64,000 nucleotides of DNA. Origin: an uncultured Burkholderiales bacterium (GTDB lineage: Bacteria > Pseudomonadota > Gammaproteobacteria > Burkholderiales > Burkholderiaceae). The stretch lies in contig CAMLJY010000010.1 of assembly GCA_946480465.1 (NCBI GenBank), forward strand, positions 62,001 through 126,000, in the 5' to 3' direction. Made by a program: the position numbers and the translations under genes. The number at the start of each line of letters is the position of its first letter. Position 1 is the first letter of the stretch. The notes under the pieces are model-generated. The model ran no database searches and was not told the DNA's origin. It worked only from the letters and a program-made list of their open reading frames with translations. Positions 53,633 through 62,547 of this stretch are shown here, piece by piece.

Positions 53633-54742
53633 TCATTGCGTCAGCACCACGTGGGCCGAGCGCGACCAGTGCGCCCACACGCTGTCGCCGGAGGCCAGCC
53701 GGTCGTCCTGGTGCCGCTCGGTGTTGGCCTGCGACACCTTCAGGCGCTGGCCGCTCGGCAGCTCGACGTGGAAGACGGTGAAGCTGCCGAAGTAGGACAG
53801 GTCCCGGATGGTCCCCGGTGCCGCGTTGAACTCATCGGCCGGCTTCTGCCGCGTGACCTGGATCTTCTCCGGCCGCAACGCCACCGTCACCGGCATGCCC
53901 TGCGTGCCGGTGATCCCGTGGCCCACGTAATGCCGGCAGTCGGCCGAGCCGATGACGACGTGGTCGGCCTCGTCCACCTCCACCGTGCCCGGCAGCAGGT
54001 TGACGTTGCCGATGAAGTCGGCGACGAAGCGGCTGGCCGGCGTCTCGTAGATGTCGGCCGGCGCGCCCACCTGCAGGAAGCGGCCCTCGCTCATCACCGC
54101 GATGCGCGAGGCCATGGTCATCGCCTCTTCCTGGTCGTGCGTCACCATCACGCAGGTGACGCCGACGTCCTGGATGATGTTGACCAGCTCGACCTGGGTC
54201 TCCTCGCGCAGCTTCTTGTCCAGCGCGCCCAGCGGCTCGTCCAGCAGCAGCAGCTTCGGCCGCTTGGCCAGGCTGCGCACCAGCGCCACGCGCTGCTGCT
54301 GGCCGCCGGACAGCTGGTGCGGCTTCCGCTTGGCGAACTTGCCCAGCTGCACCAGCTTGAGCATCGCGTCCACGCGCTCCGCGATCTCCGCCTTGGGCAG
54401 GCCATCGCGCTTGAGCCCGAAGGCGACGTTGTCCCACACCGTCAGGTGCGGGAACAGCGCGTAGGACTGGAACATCATGTTGATCGGCCGGTCGCAGGGC
54501 GGCAGGCCGGCCAGGTCCTGGCCCGCCAGCACGATGCGGCCGGAGGTCGGCGTCTCGAAGCCCGCCAGCATGCGCAGCAGCGTGGTCTTGCCGCAGCCTG
54601 AGGAGCCCAGCAGCGCGAAGATCTCGCCGCGGGCGATGTCCAGGCTGACGTGGTTGACGGCCTTGTAGCCGCCGAAGTCCTTCACCACGTCCTGGATCCG
54701 CAGGAACGCGGGCTCGGCGCTGCCGCTGACATTGGCGGTCAT
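53633..54742 (-). CDS. potG: Putrescine/polyamine ABC transporter ATP-binding protein (PotG-like)
   Basis: The 369-residue ATPase powers the importer. The Walker A motif GSSGCGKTTLLRML, the MMFQSYALFPHLTVWDNV Q-loop region, the signature LSGGQQQRVAL, Walker B LLLLDEPLGALD and the switch VTHDQEEAMTMA are all intact. A C-terminal TOBE-like regulatory domain follows. I start it at MTANVSGSA because GGAGGAG lies 9 bp upstream; a GTG start nine codons earlier is less likely. It is separated from the binding-protein gene by 173 bp that carry a strong hairpin. Confidence 0.94.
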   Translation of the reverse strand: MTANVSGSAEPAFLRIQDVVKDFGGYKAVNHVSLDIARGEIFALLGSSGCGKTTLLRMLAGFETPTSGRIVLAGQDLAGLPPCDRPINMMFQSYALFPHLTVWDNVAFGLKRDGLPKAEIAERVDAMLKLVQLGKFAKRKPHQLSGGQQQRVALVRSLAKRPKLLLLDEPLGALDKKLREETQVELVNIIQDVGVTCVMVTHDQEEAMTMASRIAVMSEGRFLQVGAPADIYETPASRFVADFIGNVNLLPGTVEVDEADHVVIGSADCRHYVGHGITGTQGMPVTVALRPEKIQVTRQKPADEFNAAPGTIRDLSYFGSFTVFHVELPSGQRLKVSQANTERHQDDRLASGDSVWAHWSRSAHVVLTQ

Positions 54743-54813
54743 GTTCTCGGGCTCCTCCTGTGCGACCACCGCGGCCGCGCGCGGCTCCGGGGGGGCCGGA
54801 GTCCGCCACTGTC

Positions 54814-54834
54814 CGGCGGGCCCTCGGCCCGCCG
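54814..54834 (-). promoter_or_regulatory. Intercistronic hairpin between the PotF-like and PotG-like genes
   Basis: A perfect 9-bp stem (CGGCGGGCC / GGCCCGCCG) with a CTC loop lies in the 173-bp gap between binding-protein and ATPase genes. Such structures often keep the binding-protein message more abundant than the rest of the importer message. Confidence 0.5.
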
Positions 54835-54915
54835 CTGTTCAACGCAAGCACCTCATCGGCCCGCCCGCGGCGCTCGGAGAGCAGGGAGCCCCCTTCGGGC
54901 GGCCGGGCAAGGCGT

Positions 54916-56040
54916 TCAGAGGCCGGTCTTGAAGCTGGTGTAGGTGCGCGTCATCAGACGGCGCAGGTCGTTGTTCAGCGAGTCCGGCGGAATCATCTTC
55001 TTCAGCTCGGCCTCGGGCAGGAACACGGTCGGGTTGCTCGCCACCTCGGCCTTGATGAACTTCTTGGACTCGAGGTTCGGGTTGGCGTAGAAGACCTTGT
55101 TCGTCAGGCTCGCGTGCACGTCACCGCGCAGGATGTAGTTGATGAACTTGTGCGCGTTGCCCGGGTGCGCCGCGTCCACCGGAATCACCATCACGTCGAA
55201 GAACAGCAGGCCGCCGTTGGCGGGCAGCAGGGCCTGGATGTTCTGGCCGGTCTTGCCGTCGATCGCACGCTGGCGGGCGATGTTGATGTCGCCCGACCAG
55301 CCGAGCGCGACGCAGATCGAGCCGTTGGCCATGTCGTTGATGTAGCCCGACGAGCTGAACAGCGAGACGTGCGGGCGGATGGTCTTCAGCAGGTTGGCGG
55401 CGGCGGTGTAGTCGGACGGCGTCTTGCTGAACGAGGGCTTGCCCAGGTAGTGCAGGGCCGCGGGGATGACCTCGGACGAGGAATCGAGGAAGGAGACGCC
55501 GCAGGATTTCAGCTTGGAGATGTACTCGGGCTTGAACAACAGGTCCCACGCGTTGGCCGGCAGCGGCGCGCCGCCCAGCGCGGCCTTGACCTTGTCGACG
55601 TTGATGCCGACGGTGGTGTAGCCCCACAGCCAGTTCACCATGTACTCGTTGCCGGGGTCCATGCGCGCCAGCTGGGCCTGTACCGCGGGGTCGAGGTTCT
55701 TGTAGTTGGGGATCTTGCTCTTGTCGATCTTGGCCAGCAGCCCGCCGTCGATCTGCAGCTTGGCCCAGTGCGAGGAGGGCACGACGATGTCGTAGCCGCT
55801 CTTGCCCGCCACCAGCTTGGCGTGGACGATCTCGTTGTTGTCGAAGTTGTCGTACCGGACCTTGATGCCGGTCTCCTTCTCGAAGTTGCGGATCGTGTCC
55901 TCGCCGATGTAGTCGGACCAGTTGTAGATGTTCAGGACCTTCTCTTCCTCCTGCGCACGAACCGGGCCGGCGGCCAGGGTGGCGGCCAGGCCGAGCAAGG
56001 CGAGCAGGCCCGGGAACAGGCGGGACGACGGCAGCTTCAT
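54916..56040 (-). CDS. potF: Putrescine/polyamine periplasmic binding protein (PotF/SpuD-like)
   Basis: The 374-residue product has a signal peptide (MKLPSSRLFPGLLALLGLAA, cleavage near GPVRA-QEEE). The mature part starts EEKVLNIYNWSDYIGEDTIR, the classic PotD/PotF opening. Other family segments include YDIVVPSSHWAKLQIDGGLL, WGYTTVGINVDKVKAALG and VPVDAAHPGNAHKFINY-like sequence. The ATG at 56038-56040 has a GGAGG site 9 bp upstream; a TTG three codons earlier is possible. It lies between an aminotransferase gene and the importer genes, so putrescine is the most likely ligand; spermidine is not excluded. Confidence 0.93.
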   Translation of the reverse strand: MKLPSSRLFPGLLALLGLAATLAAGPVRAQEEEKVLNIYNWSDYIGEDTIRNFEKETGIKVRYDNFDNNEIVHAKLVAGKSGYDIVVPSSHWAKLQIDGGLLAKIDKSKIPNYKNLDPAVQAQLARMDPGNEYMVNWLWGYTTVGINVDKVKAALGGAPLPANAWDLLFKPEYISKLKSCGVSFLDSSSEVIPAALHYLGKPSFSKTPSDYTAAANLLKTIRPHVSLFSSSGYINDMANGSICVALGWSGDINIARQRAIDGKTGQNIQALLPANGGLLFFDVMVIPVDAAHPGNAHKFINYILRGDVHASLTNKVFYANPNLESKKFIKAEVASNPTVFLPEAELKKMIPPDSLNNDLRRLMTRTYTSFKTGL

Positions 56041-56173
56041 GAAGTGCAACCTCCAGGGGTGTGTTCGTTCGTGTGGCTAGGGACGCGGCAGCCGCCCGGA
56101 GGGGCCGCCACGGCAAACCCGTGCAGTCTAATGAGCTTGTGGAGCGGCTCCATCCGGGGAAGTCACATCCGGC

Positions 56174-57562
56174 TCACAACCAGCCTTCGCGCTGTGCATC
56201 GGCCAGCGTCAGGTCCAGGCAGCGGCGGATCAAATCCATCATCTCGTCGATCTGCGCCCTCGTGATCACCAGCGGCGGCGCGATGATCATCCGGTTGCCG
56301 ACCGCGCGCATGATCAGCCCTTCGCGGAAGCAGTGGCCGCGGCACACCATGCCGATGCCCACGGCCGGGTCGAAGGGCTTCAGGCCGATCTTGTCCTTCA
56401 CGAGCAGGACGGCTCCCATCAGGCCGCAGGTTTCCGCATCGCCCACCAGCGGGTGATCGCGCAGCGCCGCGAAGGCTTCAGCAAGATAGGGGCCAACGTC
56501 ATCGTGCACCCGCTCCACCAGGCGCTGCTCGCGGATCAGCCGGATGTTGGCCAGCGCGACCGCACAGGCCACCGGATGGCCGGAGTAGGTGTAGCCGTGC
56601 TCGAACTCGCCGCCGCGTTCGATCAGCGCCTGCGCCACGCGGTCGCCCACCATCACGCCGCCCAGCGGCACGTAGCCGCTGGTGACGCCCTTGGCGAAGG
56701 TCATCAGGTCGGGCCGGAAGCCCATGGTCTCGCAGCCGAACCAGCGGCCGGTGCGGCCGAAGCCGCAGATCACCTCGTCACTGACCAGCAGCACGCCGTA
56801 CTTGTCGCAGATGCGCTGGATCTCGGGCCAGTAGGTGATGGGCGGGATGATGACGCCGCCGGCGCCCTGCACCGGTTCGCCGATGAAGGCGGCCACCCGG
56901 TCGGGGCCGATGGCGAGGATCCTTTCTTCCAGCCAGCGGGCGGCCACGAGACCGAACTCTTCGCGGCTCATCCCTTGGCCATGCTCGACCCAGTAGGGCT
57001 GCTCGATGTGCTCGATGCCGGGGATGGGCAAGCCGCCCTGCGCATGCATGCCCGCCATGCCCCCGAGCGAGGCGCCGGCCATCGTGGACCCGTGGTAGCC
57101 GTTGCGGCGGCTGATGATGACCTGCCGATCCGGCTGGCCCAGGATGTCCCAGTAGCGCCGCACCATGCGCACCACCGTGTCGTTGCCTTCCGAGCCTGAA
57201 CTGGTGAAGAACACGTGCCGGAACTGCGGCGGCGTGACCTGCGCCAGCAGCTCGGCCAGCTCGATCGCCGGCGGCGTCGCGGTCTGGAAGAAGGCGTTGT
57301 AGAACGGCAGCTCCCCCAACTGACGCGTGGCCGCGTCGATCAGCGCCTGCTGGCCGTAGCCCACGTTGACGCACCACAGGCCCGACATCGCATCGAGGAT
57401 TCGGTGGCCCTCGCTGTCGGTGAGGTAGATGTTCTCGGCCCGGGTGATGATGCGCGAGCCCTTCTTCGCCAGCGCCTGGAAGTCGGTGAAAGGGTGCAGG
57501 AAGTGCGCGGCGTCGGCGGCCTGCCACTGTTCGGTGCTGCGCACCGTGCGTTGCTGATTCAT
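56174..57562 (-). CDS. spuC: Putrescine-pyruvate type class III aminotransferase (SpuC-like)
   Basis: The 462-residue PLP enzyme moves an amino group from a polyamine or omega-amino compound to pyruvate. The cofactor lysine is Lys291 in MTFAKGVTSGYVPLGG and the PLP-nitrogen aspartate is Asp262 in LLVSDEVICGFGRTG. The SGLWCVNVGYG and FFTSSGSEGNDT motifs are typical of this branch. An AGAGGAG ribosome-binding site precedes the ATG. It sits between the PuuA-like gene and the importer genes. Closely related enzymes also accept beta-alanine or GABA, so putrescine is a context-supported call. Confidence 0.88.
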   Translation of the reverse strand: MNQQRTVRSTEQWQAADAAHFLHPFTDFQALAKKGSRIITRAENIYLTDSEGHRILDAMSGLWCVNVGYGQQALIDAATRQLGELPFYNAFFQTATPPAIELAELLAQVTPPQFRHVFFTSSGSEGNDTVVRMVRRYWDILGQPDRQVIISRRNGYHGSTMAGASLGGMAGMHAQGGLPIPGIEHIEQPYWVEHGQGMSREEFGLVAARWLEERILAIGPDRVAAFIGEPVQGAGGVIIPPITYWPEIQRICDKYGVLLVSDEVICGFGRTGRWFGCETMGFRPDLMTFAKGVTSGYVPLGGVMVGDRVAQALIERGGEFEHGYTYSGHPVACAVALANIRLIREQRLVERVHDDVGPYLAEAFAALRDHPLVGDAETCGLMGAVLLVKDKIGLKPFDPAVGIGMVCRGHCFREGLIMRAVGNRMIIAPPLVITRAQIDEMMDLIRRCLDLTLADAQREGWL

Positions 57563-57588
57563 GTTGGTGCTCCTCTTGCTTGCTGGGG

Positions 57589-58956
57589 TCAGACGTGCAG
57601 CAGCAGGTGCTCGCGTTCCCACGGGGAGATCACCTTCATGAACTCGGCGTACTCGATCTCCTTGACCTCGGTGTAGACGGTGATGAACTCGGTGCCCAGC
57701 ACCTCGTGCAGATCCTTCTCGGCGCGCAGCAGGGCCAGCGCCTCGCCCAGGCTGCGCGGCAGCTGGTAGTCGCCCAGGTACGCGTCACCCTTGCACTCGG
57801 GCGTCGGCTCCAGCTGCTGCTTGATGCCGATATAGCCGCAGGCCAGCGTGGCGGCCAGGGCCACGTAGGGGTTGGCGTCGGCGCCGATCACGCGGTTCTC
57901 GATGCGCCGCGCCGCCGGCCCGGCCACCGGCGAGCGGATGCCCACCGTGCGGTTGTCGGTGCCCCACTGGATGTTGATCGGCGCCGCGGTGAAGCGCGCC
58001 AGCCGGCGGTAGCTGTTGACGTAAGGGGCGAACAGCGCCATGGCCGCGGGAATGAACTTCTGCAGCCCACCGATGAACCAGTAGAACTCCCTGCTCGGCG
58101 TGCCGTCCTCGTTGCTGAACAGGTTGCGGCCGGTGACCTCGTTAACGACACTCTGGTGCACGTGCATCGCGCTGCCGGGCTCCCCGGCGATGGGCTTGGC
58201 CATGAAGGTGGCGAACATGTCGTGGCGCAGCGCCGCCTCGCGCACCGTGCGCTTGAACAGGAACACCTCGTCCGCCAGTCCCAGCGGGTGGTCGTGGAAG
58301 AAGTTGATCTCCATCTGGCCCGCGCCCACCTCGTGGATCAGCGTGTCGACGTTCAGGCCCATCTTCTCGCAGTAGTCGTAGACGTCCTCGAACAGCGGAT
58401 CGAACTCGTTCACCGCGTCGATCGAGTAGGCCTGGCGCGAGGTCTCGGCACGGCCGCTGCGGCCGATGGGCGGCTTCAGCGGCATATCGGGGTCGGTGTT
58501 GCGGGCCACCAGGTAGAACTCCAGCTCCGGCGCCACCACCGGCTTCCACCGTTCGGCCGCGTACAGCTCGCACACCCGGCGCAGCACCGAGCGCGGCGCG
58601 AAGGGCACCAGCTGCCCGTTCTTGTCGTAGCAGTCGTGGATGACCTGCGCCGTAGGGTCGACCGCCCAGGGCACGATGCGCACCGTGCTCGGGTCCGGGC
58701 GCAGGTGCATGTCCATGTCGTTGGGGCTGATGACCTCGTAGTACGGGCCTTCCTCCGGGAACTCACCCGTCACGCCCATCGCGACCACGGCCTCCGGCAG
58801 GCGCATGCCGCGGTCTTCGGTGAATTTCTCGCGCGGCAGGATCTTGCCGCGCGCGACGCCGGTGAGGTCGGGCACGAGGCACTCGATCTCCGTCACGCGG
58901 TGCTGGTTGAGCCACTGTTCGAGCTCGCTGAAATTGAAGTTGTCTCGGTTCACCAT
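57589..58956 (-). CDS. puuA: Gamma-glutamylputrescine synthetase-like (PuuA/SpuI) protein
   Basis: The 455-residue GS-superfamily enzyme is expected to join glutamate and putrescine with ATP, the first step of the Puu pathway. It resembles E. coli PuuA in LVPDLTGVARGKILPREKF, VVAPELEFYLVARNTDPD, the active-site HEVGAGQMEINFFHDHPL, ATFMAKPIAGEPGSAMHVHQ and VNSYRRLARFTAAPINIQWG. The downstream SpuC-like gene begins 27 bp later and puuD lies 77 bp upstream, all on one strand. The ATG at 58954-58956 gives MVNRDNFNFSELEQWL; a longer in-frame extension is not family-like. Confidence 0.9.
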   Translation of the reverse strand: MVNRDNFNFSELEQWLNQHRVTEIECLVPDLTGVARGKILPREKFTEDRGMRLPEAVVAMGVTGEFPEEGPYYEVISPNDMDMHLRPDPSTVRIVPWAVDPTAQVIHDCYDKNGQLVPFAPRSVLRRVCELYAAERWKPVVAPELEFYLVARNTDPDMPLKPPIGRSGRAETSRQAYSIDAVNEFDPLFEDVYDYCEKMGLNVDTLIHEVGAGQMEINFFHDHPLGLADEVFLFKRTVREAALRHDMFATFMAKPIAGEPGSAMHVHQSVVNEVTGRNLFSNEDGTPSREFYWFIGGLQKFIPAAMALFAPYVNSYRRLARFTAAPINIQWGTDNRTVGIRSPVAGPAARRIENRVIGADANPYVALAATLACGYIGIKQQLEPTPECKGDAYLGDYQLPRSLGEALALLRAEKDLHEVLGTEFITVYTEVKEIEYAEFMKVISPWEREHLLLHV

Positions 58957-59033
58957 GGAACACCTGTCTTGTTCAGAGTCGCGGCTGGGATTCAGGGTGG
59001 GGGAGGCCGCGCGGACTCCGCACATCATCGGCG

Positions 59034-59801
59034 CTAGGGTATCGGAACCCGGTGGCGGTCGCGGTATTGCCGGCAGGCGTGTCCGAAGGCCTGCAGCATC
59101 TGCATCGATACCGGGTTGCCGGCGGCCTGCCATTCGGGATGCCATTGCACACAGAGGTTGAAGCCCTTCGCCTCGGCGACCGAAAAAGCCTCGACCAGAC
59201 CGTCCGGCGCCCGCGCCTCCACACGCAAGCCGGGTGCCAGCCGGTTCACCGCCTGGCCGTGCACCGAGTTCACCTGGAAGCGGCGCGGCTCGACGATCTG
59301 CGCCAGCAGGCCGCCGGGCACCACCTCCACCTGATGCGCCGGGCCGTACTGCACGGCGGCCGGCTGGCCGCTGGGAGCGCGGTGGTCGCGGTAGGGATCG
59401 ACCTCGTGCACGGCCTGGTGCAGCGAGCCGCCCAGCGCCACGTTCGTTTCCTGGGTGCCGCGGCAGATGGCGAACAGCGGCATGCCGCGGGCCAGCACCT
59501 TGGGGATCAGCGGCAGCGTCCAGGCATCGCGCGCGGGGTCCAGCGGCAGCGAAGGATCGCGCACCTCTTCATCAAAGTGGCTGGGATCCACGTTGGACGC
59601 GGAGCCGGTGAGCAGCACGCCGTCGGCGAGGTCCAGCAGCGCATCCAGTTCCTCGGGCAGCGCGGTCGGCACGATCAGCGGCTGCGCCCCGGCCAGGCGC
59701 ACCGCATCGACGTACTTCTTGCCGGCGACGTGGAAGGGATGCTCGCCGATCGGCTTGTTGCAGGCCGGAACGAGGACGATGGGTTTGGGGCGTTGGATCA
59801 T
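59034..59801 (-). CDS. puuD: Gamma-glutamyl-gamma-aminobutyrate hydrolase
   Basis: PuuD splits gamma-glutamyl-GABA to glutamate and GABA. The 255-residue product is a class I glutamine amidotransferase-like hydrolase. Its catalytic Cys113 is in LFAICRGTQE, with His221 and Glu223 in VQWHPEW, one residue off the E. coli PuuD triad numbering as I recall it. The N-terminus has VLVPACNKPIGEHPFHVAGK (in part: KPIGEHPFHV), a feature of this subgroup. The ATG is 5 bp after the puuB stop, so the two genes are tightly coupled. Confidence 0.94.
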   Translation of the reverse strand: MIQRPKPIVLVPACNKPIGEHPFHVAGKKYVDAVRLAGAQPLIVPTALPEELDALLDLADGVLLTGSASNVDPSHFDEEVRDPSLPLDPARDAWTLPLIPKVLARGMPLFAICRGTQETNVALGGSLHQAVHEVDPYRDHRAPSGQPAAVQYGPAHQVEVVPGGLLAQIVEPRRFQVNSVHGQAVNRLAPGLRVEARAPDGLVEAFSVAEAKGFNLCVQWHPEWQAAGNPVSMQMLQAFGHACRQYRDRHRVPIP

Positions 59802-59806
59802 GGTGT

Positions 59807-61108
59807 TCACGCAAGCGCGTCCCGCAGCCGGTACCAGACCATGCCCAGCACCAGTGCCGGCATGCGTAGCAGGCGACCGCCAGGGAAGGGCCGGTGCTTC
59901 AGCCGAGCGAAGGTGTCGAAGCGGCCGGCATCGCCGCTCATCGCCTCGGCGACCAGCCGGCCGGCCAGGCCGGTCAGCGCCAGGCCGTGGCCCGAGAAGC
60001 CCTGCAGGTAGTAGACGTTGGGGGACGAGGCCAGGCGGCCGAAGTCCGGCGCCCGGTTCATGGAGATGTCCACGAAGCCGCCCCAGGCATGCGTCACCTG
60101 GGTGCCGGCGAGCTGCGGGAAGGTCTCGGCCATGCGGCGGTGCATGCCCGCGGCCAGGTTCATCGGTGTGGCCGTGCTGTAGCTGACGCGGCCACCGTAC
60201 AGCAGGCTGGTGTCGGCGGCGAAGCGGAAGTAGTCGAGCACGAAGTTGTTGTCGCACACCGCGGACAGGCTCGGAATCAGCTGCCGCGCCGTGGATTCGC
60301 CGACCGGCTCGCTGGCGATGATGTAGGTGCCGACCGGCATGATGCGCGCCTCCAGCTGCGGCGCGATGCCCTGCAGGTAGACGTTGCCCGCCAGCAGCAC
60401 CTGGCCGGCGGTGACGCGTCCTTTCGGGGTCAGCAACACCGGCCGCGGCCCCTGCTGCAGCGCGGACACCGGCGTCGCTTCATGGATCCGCACACCCAGG
60501 CCAGCGGCAGCACGGGCCAGGCCCAGCGTGTACTTCAGCGGGTGCAGGTGGCCGGACCTGGCATCGTGCACCGCCGCCACGTAGCGCGGGCTGGCGATCC
60601 AGTCCCGCACCTGCGCGCCGGTGGCGGCCGTCATCGGATAGTCGTAGCGCGCCGCCAGGTGCTCGGCGCCGGCCAGCAGTTCCCGGGCCTTGCGCTCGTT
60701 GACCGCCACGCCCAGGAAGCCATCCTGCCAGTCGGCCTCGATCGCGAACTGCCGGCAGCGGGCGCGGATCAGGTCCAGCGCCTCGATCGACATGTCGAAG
60801 ACGCGGCGCGCCTCGTCCGCGCCCAGCTGGTCCTCGATCTCGCCGACGTCGCAGGCCAGGCCGTGGATGGCCTGGCCGCCATTGCGCCCACTGGCGCCGA
60901 AGCCGACCTCTCGCGCCTCCAGCACCCGCACCGAATGCCCGCGCTGCGCCAGCTCGATGGCAGCGGACAGGCCTGCGAGCCCGCCGCCGACGATGGCCAC
61001 GTCGCACGCCGCTTCGCCTTCCAGCGCTGCATGCCGCTCACCCCGTACGGCCGTGGCGGCGTAGTACGAGTGGCGCGTGAGTTCTCGATCAGCGCTGAGG
61101 AAGTTCAT
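59807..61108 (-). CDS. puuB: Gamma-glutamylputrescine oxidoreductase (PuuB-like FAD enzyme)
   Basis: The 433-residue flavoprotein oxidises gamma-glutamylputrescine to the aldehyde that PuuC uses. The FAD-binding motif DVAIVGGGLAGLSAAIELAQ lies near residue 36-55, followed by REVGFGASGRNGGQ, which is typical of the DadA/PuuB group. The C-terminal part has YLQGFSGHGLALTGLAGRLV, the usual second FAD contact. The chosen ATG gives MNFLSADRELTRHSYYAATA; the upstream extension of 13 residues is unlike the family. It precedes puuD by 5 bp and follows the second aminotransferase gene after 128 bp with a strong inverted repeat. Confidence 0.92.
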   Translation of the reverse strand: MNFLSADRELTRHSYYAATAVRGERHAALEGEAACDVAIVGGGLAGLSAAIELAQRGHSVRVLEAREVGFGASGRNGGQAIHGLACDVGEIEDQLGADEARRVFDMSIEALDLIRARCRQFAIEADWQDGFLGVAVNERKARELLAGAEHLAARYDYPMTAATGAQVRDWIASPRYVAAVHDARSGHLHPLKYTLGLARAAAGLGVRIHEATPVSALQQGPRPVLLTPKGRVTAGQVLLAGNVYLQGIAPQLEARIMPVGTYIIASEPVGESTARQLIPSLSAVCDNNFVLDYFRFAADTSLLYGGRVSYSTATPMNLAAGMHRRMAETFPQLAGTQVTHAWGGFVDISMNRAPDFGRLASSPNVYYLQGFSGHGLALTGLAGRLVAEAMSGDAGRFDTFARLKHRPFPGGRLLRMPALVLGMVWYRLRDALA

Positions 61109-61128
61109 AGGGTTCGTGCCCCTCGATA

Positions 61129-61178
61129 CGCCGGGCCGTCCCGACAAAGGGACGGCGCCGTCTCGGGGCGGCCCGGCG
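61129..61178 (-). promoter_or_regulatory. Inverted repeat with two alternative foldings before puuB
   Basis: CGCCGGGCCG (61129-61138) pairs perfectly over 10 bp with CGGCCCGGCG (61169-61178). A second pairing CCGTCCC/GGGACGG (61136-61142 and 61149-61155) shares bases with the first, so the two are in part exclusive. It lies 20 bp upstream of the puuB ATG on the same strand and could act as a terminator for the aminotransferase or as a translation control. Confidence 0.45.
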
Positions 61179-61236
61179 ACAGGCTATGCGCTAGGCAGGT
61201 CCTCCATCGTGGTTGCGTTGCCGCGTATCTTGCCCG

Positions 61237-62547
61237 TCAGGCCGCGCGCTGGATGGCGCCGCGCACGGTGTCGATGATCTGGTCGATCTGCTGGCGTTCG
61301 ATGATCAGCGGCGGCGACAGCGCGATGGTGTCGCCCGTGGTGCGGATCAGCACGCCCTTGTCGAAGCAATCAAGGAAGATGTTGAAGGCGCGCTTGGCCG
61401 GCTCGCCGGGCAGCCCCTGCAGCTCGACGCCGCCGACGAGGCCGGTGTTGCGGATGTCGATCACGTTGGGCAGGCCCTTCAGCGAGTGCAGCGCCTCGGC
61501 GAAGTAACCCTGCAGCTGAGCGGCCCGGGTCATCAGGCCATCGTCCTCGTAGGTCTCCAGCGTGGCCAGGCCGGCCGCGCAGGCCAGCGGGTGCGAGGAG
61601 TAGGTGTAGCCGTGGAAGAACTCGATCAGGTGCTCGGGTCCGGTCATGAACGCGTCGTGGATCTCCTGCTTCACGCCCACCGCGCCCATCGGCACGCAGC
61701 CGTTCGTCAGGCCCTTGGCCATCACGATCAGGTCCGGCGTCACGCCGAAGGTCTGCGCCGCGAAGGCGTTGCCGGTGCGGCCGAAGCCGGTGATGACCTC
61801 GTCGAAGATCAGCAGGATGCCGTGCTTGTCGCAGATCTCGCGCAGGCGGTTCAGGTAGCCCTTGGGCGGAATCAGCACGCCGGTGGAGCCGGCGATGGGC
61901 TCGACGATGACCGCGGCGATGGTGGAGGGGTCGTGCAGCGCGCAGAGCTTTTCCAGGTCGTCGGCGAACTCGGCGCCGTGCTCGGGCTGGCCGATGGTGA
62001 AGGCGTTGCGCTGCGCGTCGTGCGTGTGGCGGATGTGGTCCACGCCGGCCAGCATCATCCCGAACATCTTGCGGTTGGCCACCATGCCGCCGACCGAGAT
62101 GCCGCCGAAGTTCACGCCGTGGTAGCCGCGTTCACGGCCGATCAGGCGGGTGCGCTGCCCTTCGCCGCGCACGCGGTGGTAGGCCAGCGCCATCTTCAAT
62201 GCGGTGTCCACCGACTCCGAGCCGGAGTTGGTGAAGAACACCTTGTTCATGCCCGCCGGCAGCAGCTTGGCCACCTTGTCGGCCAATTCGAAGGCCTTGG
62301 GGTGCGCCATCTGGAAGGGCGGGGCGTAGTCCATCTCGGCCGCCTGCGCCTGGATGGCCTGCACGATCTTGGGCCGGGCGTGGCCGGCGTTCACGCACCA
62401 CAGGCCCGCGACGCCGTCGAGCACTTGGCGCCCGTCGTCGGTCCAGTAGTGCATGCCGGACGACTTGACGAACAGGCGCGGCGCCTTCTTGAACTGCCGG
62501 TTCGCGGTGAACGGCATCCAGTAGGCGTCGAGGTGGGCGGCGGTCAT
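61237..62547 (-). CDS. Class III omega-amino acid:pyruvate aminotransferase
   Basis: The 436-residue PLP enzyme has Lys278 in LIVMAKGLTNGCVPMGAV and Asp249 in LLIFDEVITGFGRTGN. The opening AYWMPFTANRQFKKAPRLF matches beta-alanine/omega-amino acid:pyruvate transaminases closely. In this locus it could use GABA released by PuuD, beta-alanine from spermidine breakdown, or a polyamine itself. An AAGGAG ribosome-binding site precedes the ATG. It is the first gene of the minus-strand polyamine series and is divergent from the Lrp/AsnC regulator. Confidence 0.9.
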   Translation of the reverse strand: MTAAHLDAYWMPFTANRQFKKAPRLFVKSSGMHYWTDDGRQVLDGVAGLWCVNAGHARPKIVQAIQAQAAEMDYAPPFQMAHPKAFELADKVAKLLPAGMNKVFFTNSGSESVDTALKMALAYHRVRGEGQRTRLIGRERGYHGVNFGGISVGGMVANRKMFGMMLAGVDHIRHTHDAQRNAFTIGQPEHGAEFADDLEKLCALHDPSTIAAVIVEPIAGSTGVLIPPKGYLNRLREICDKHGILLIFDEVITGFGRTGNAFAAQTFGVTPDLIVMAKGLTNGCVPMGAVGVKQEIHDAFMTGPEHLIEFFHGYTYSSHPLACAAGLATLETYEDDGLMTRAAQLQGYFAEALHSLKGLPNVIDIRNTGLVGGVELQGLPGEPAKRAFNIFLDCFDKGVLIRTTGDTIALSPPLIIERQQIDQIIDTVRGAIQRAA

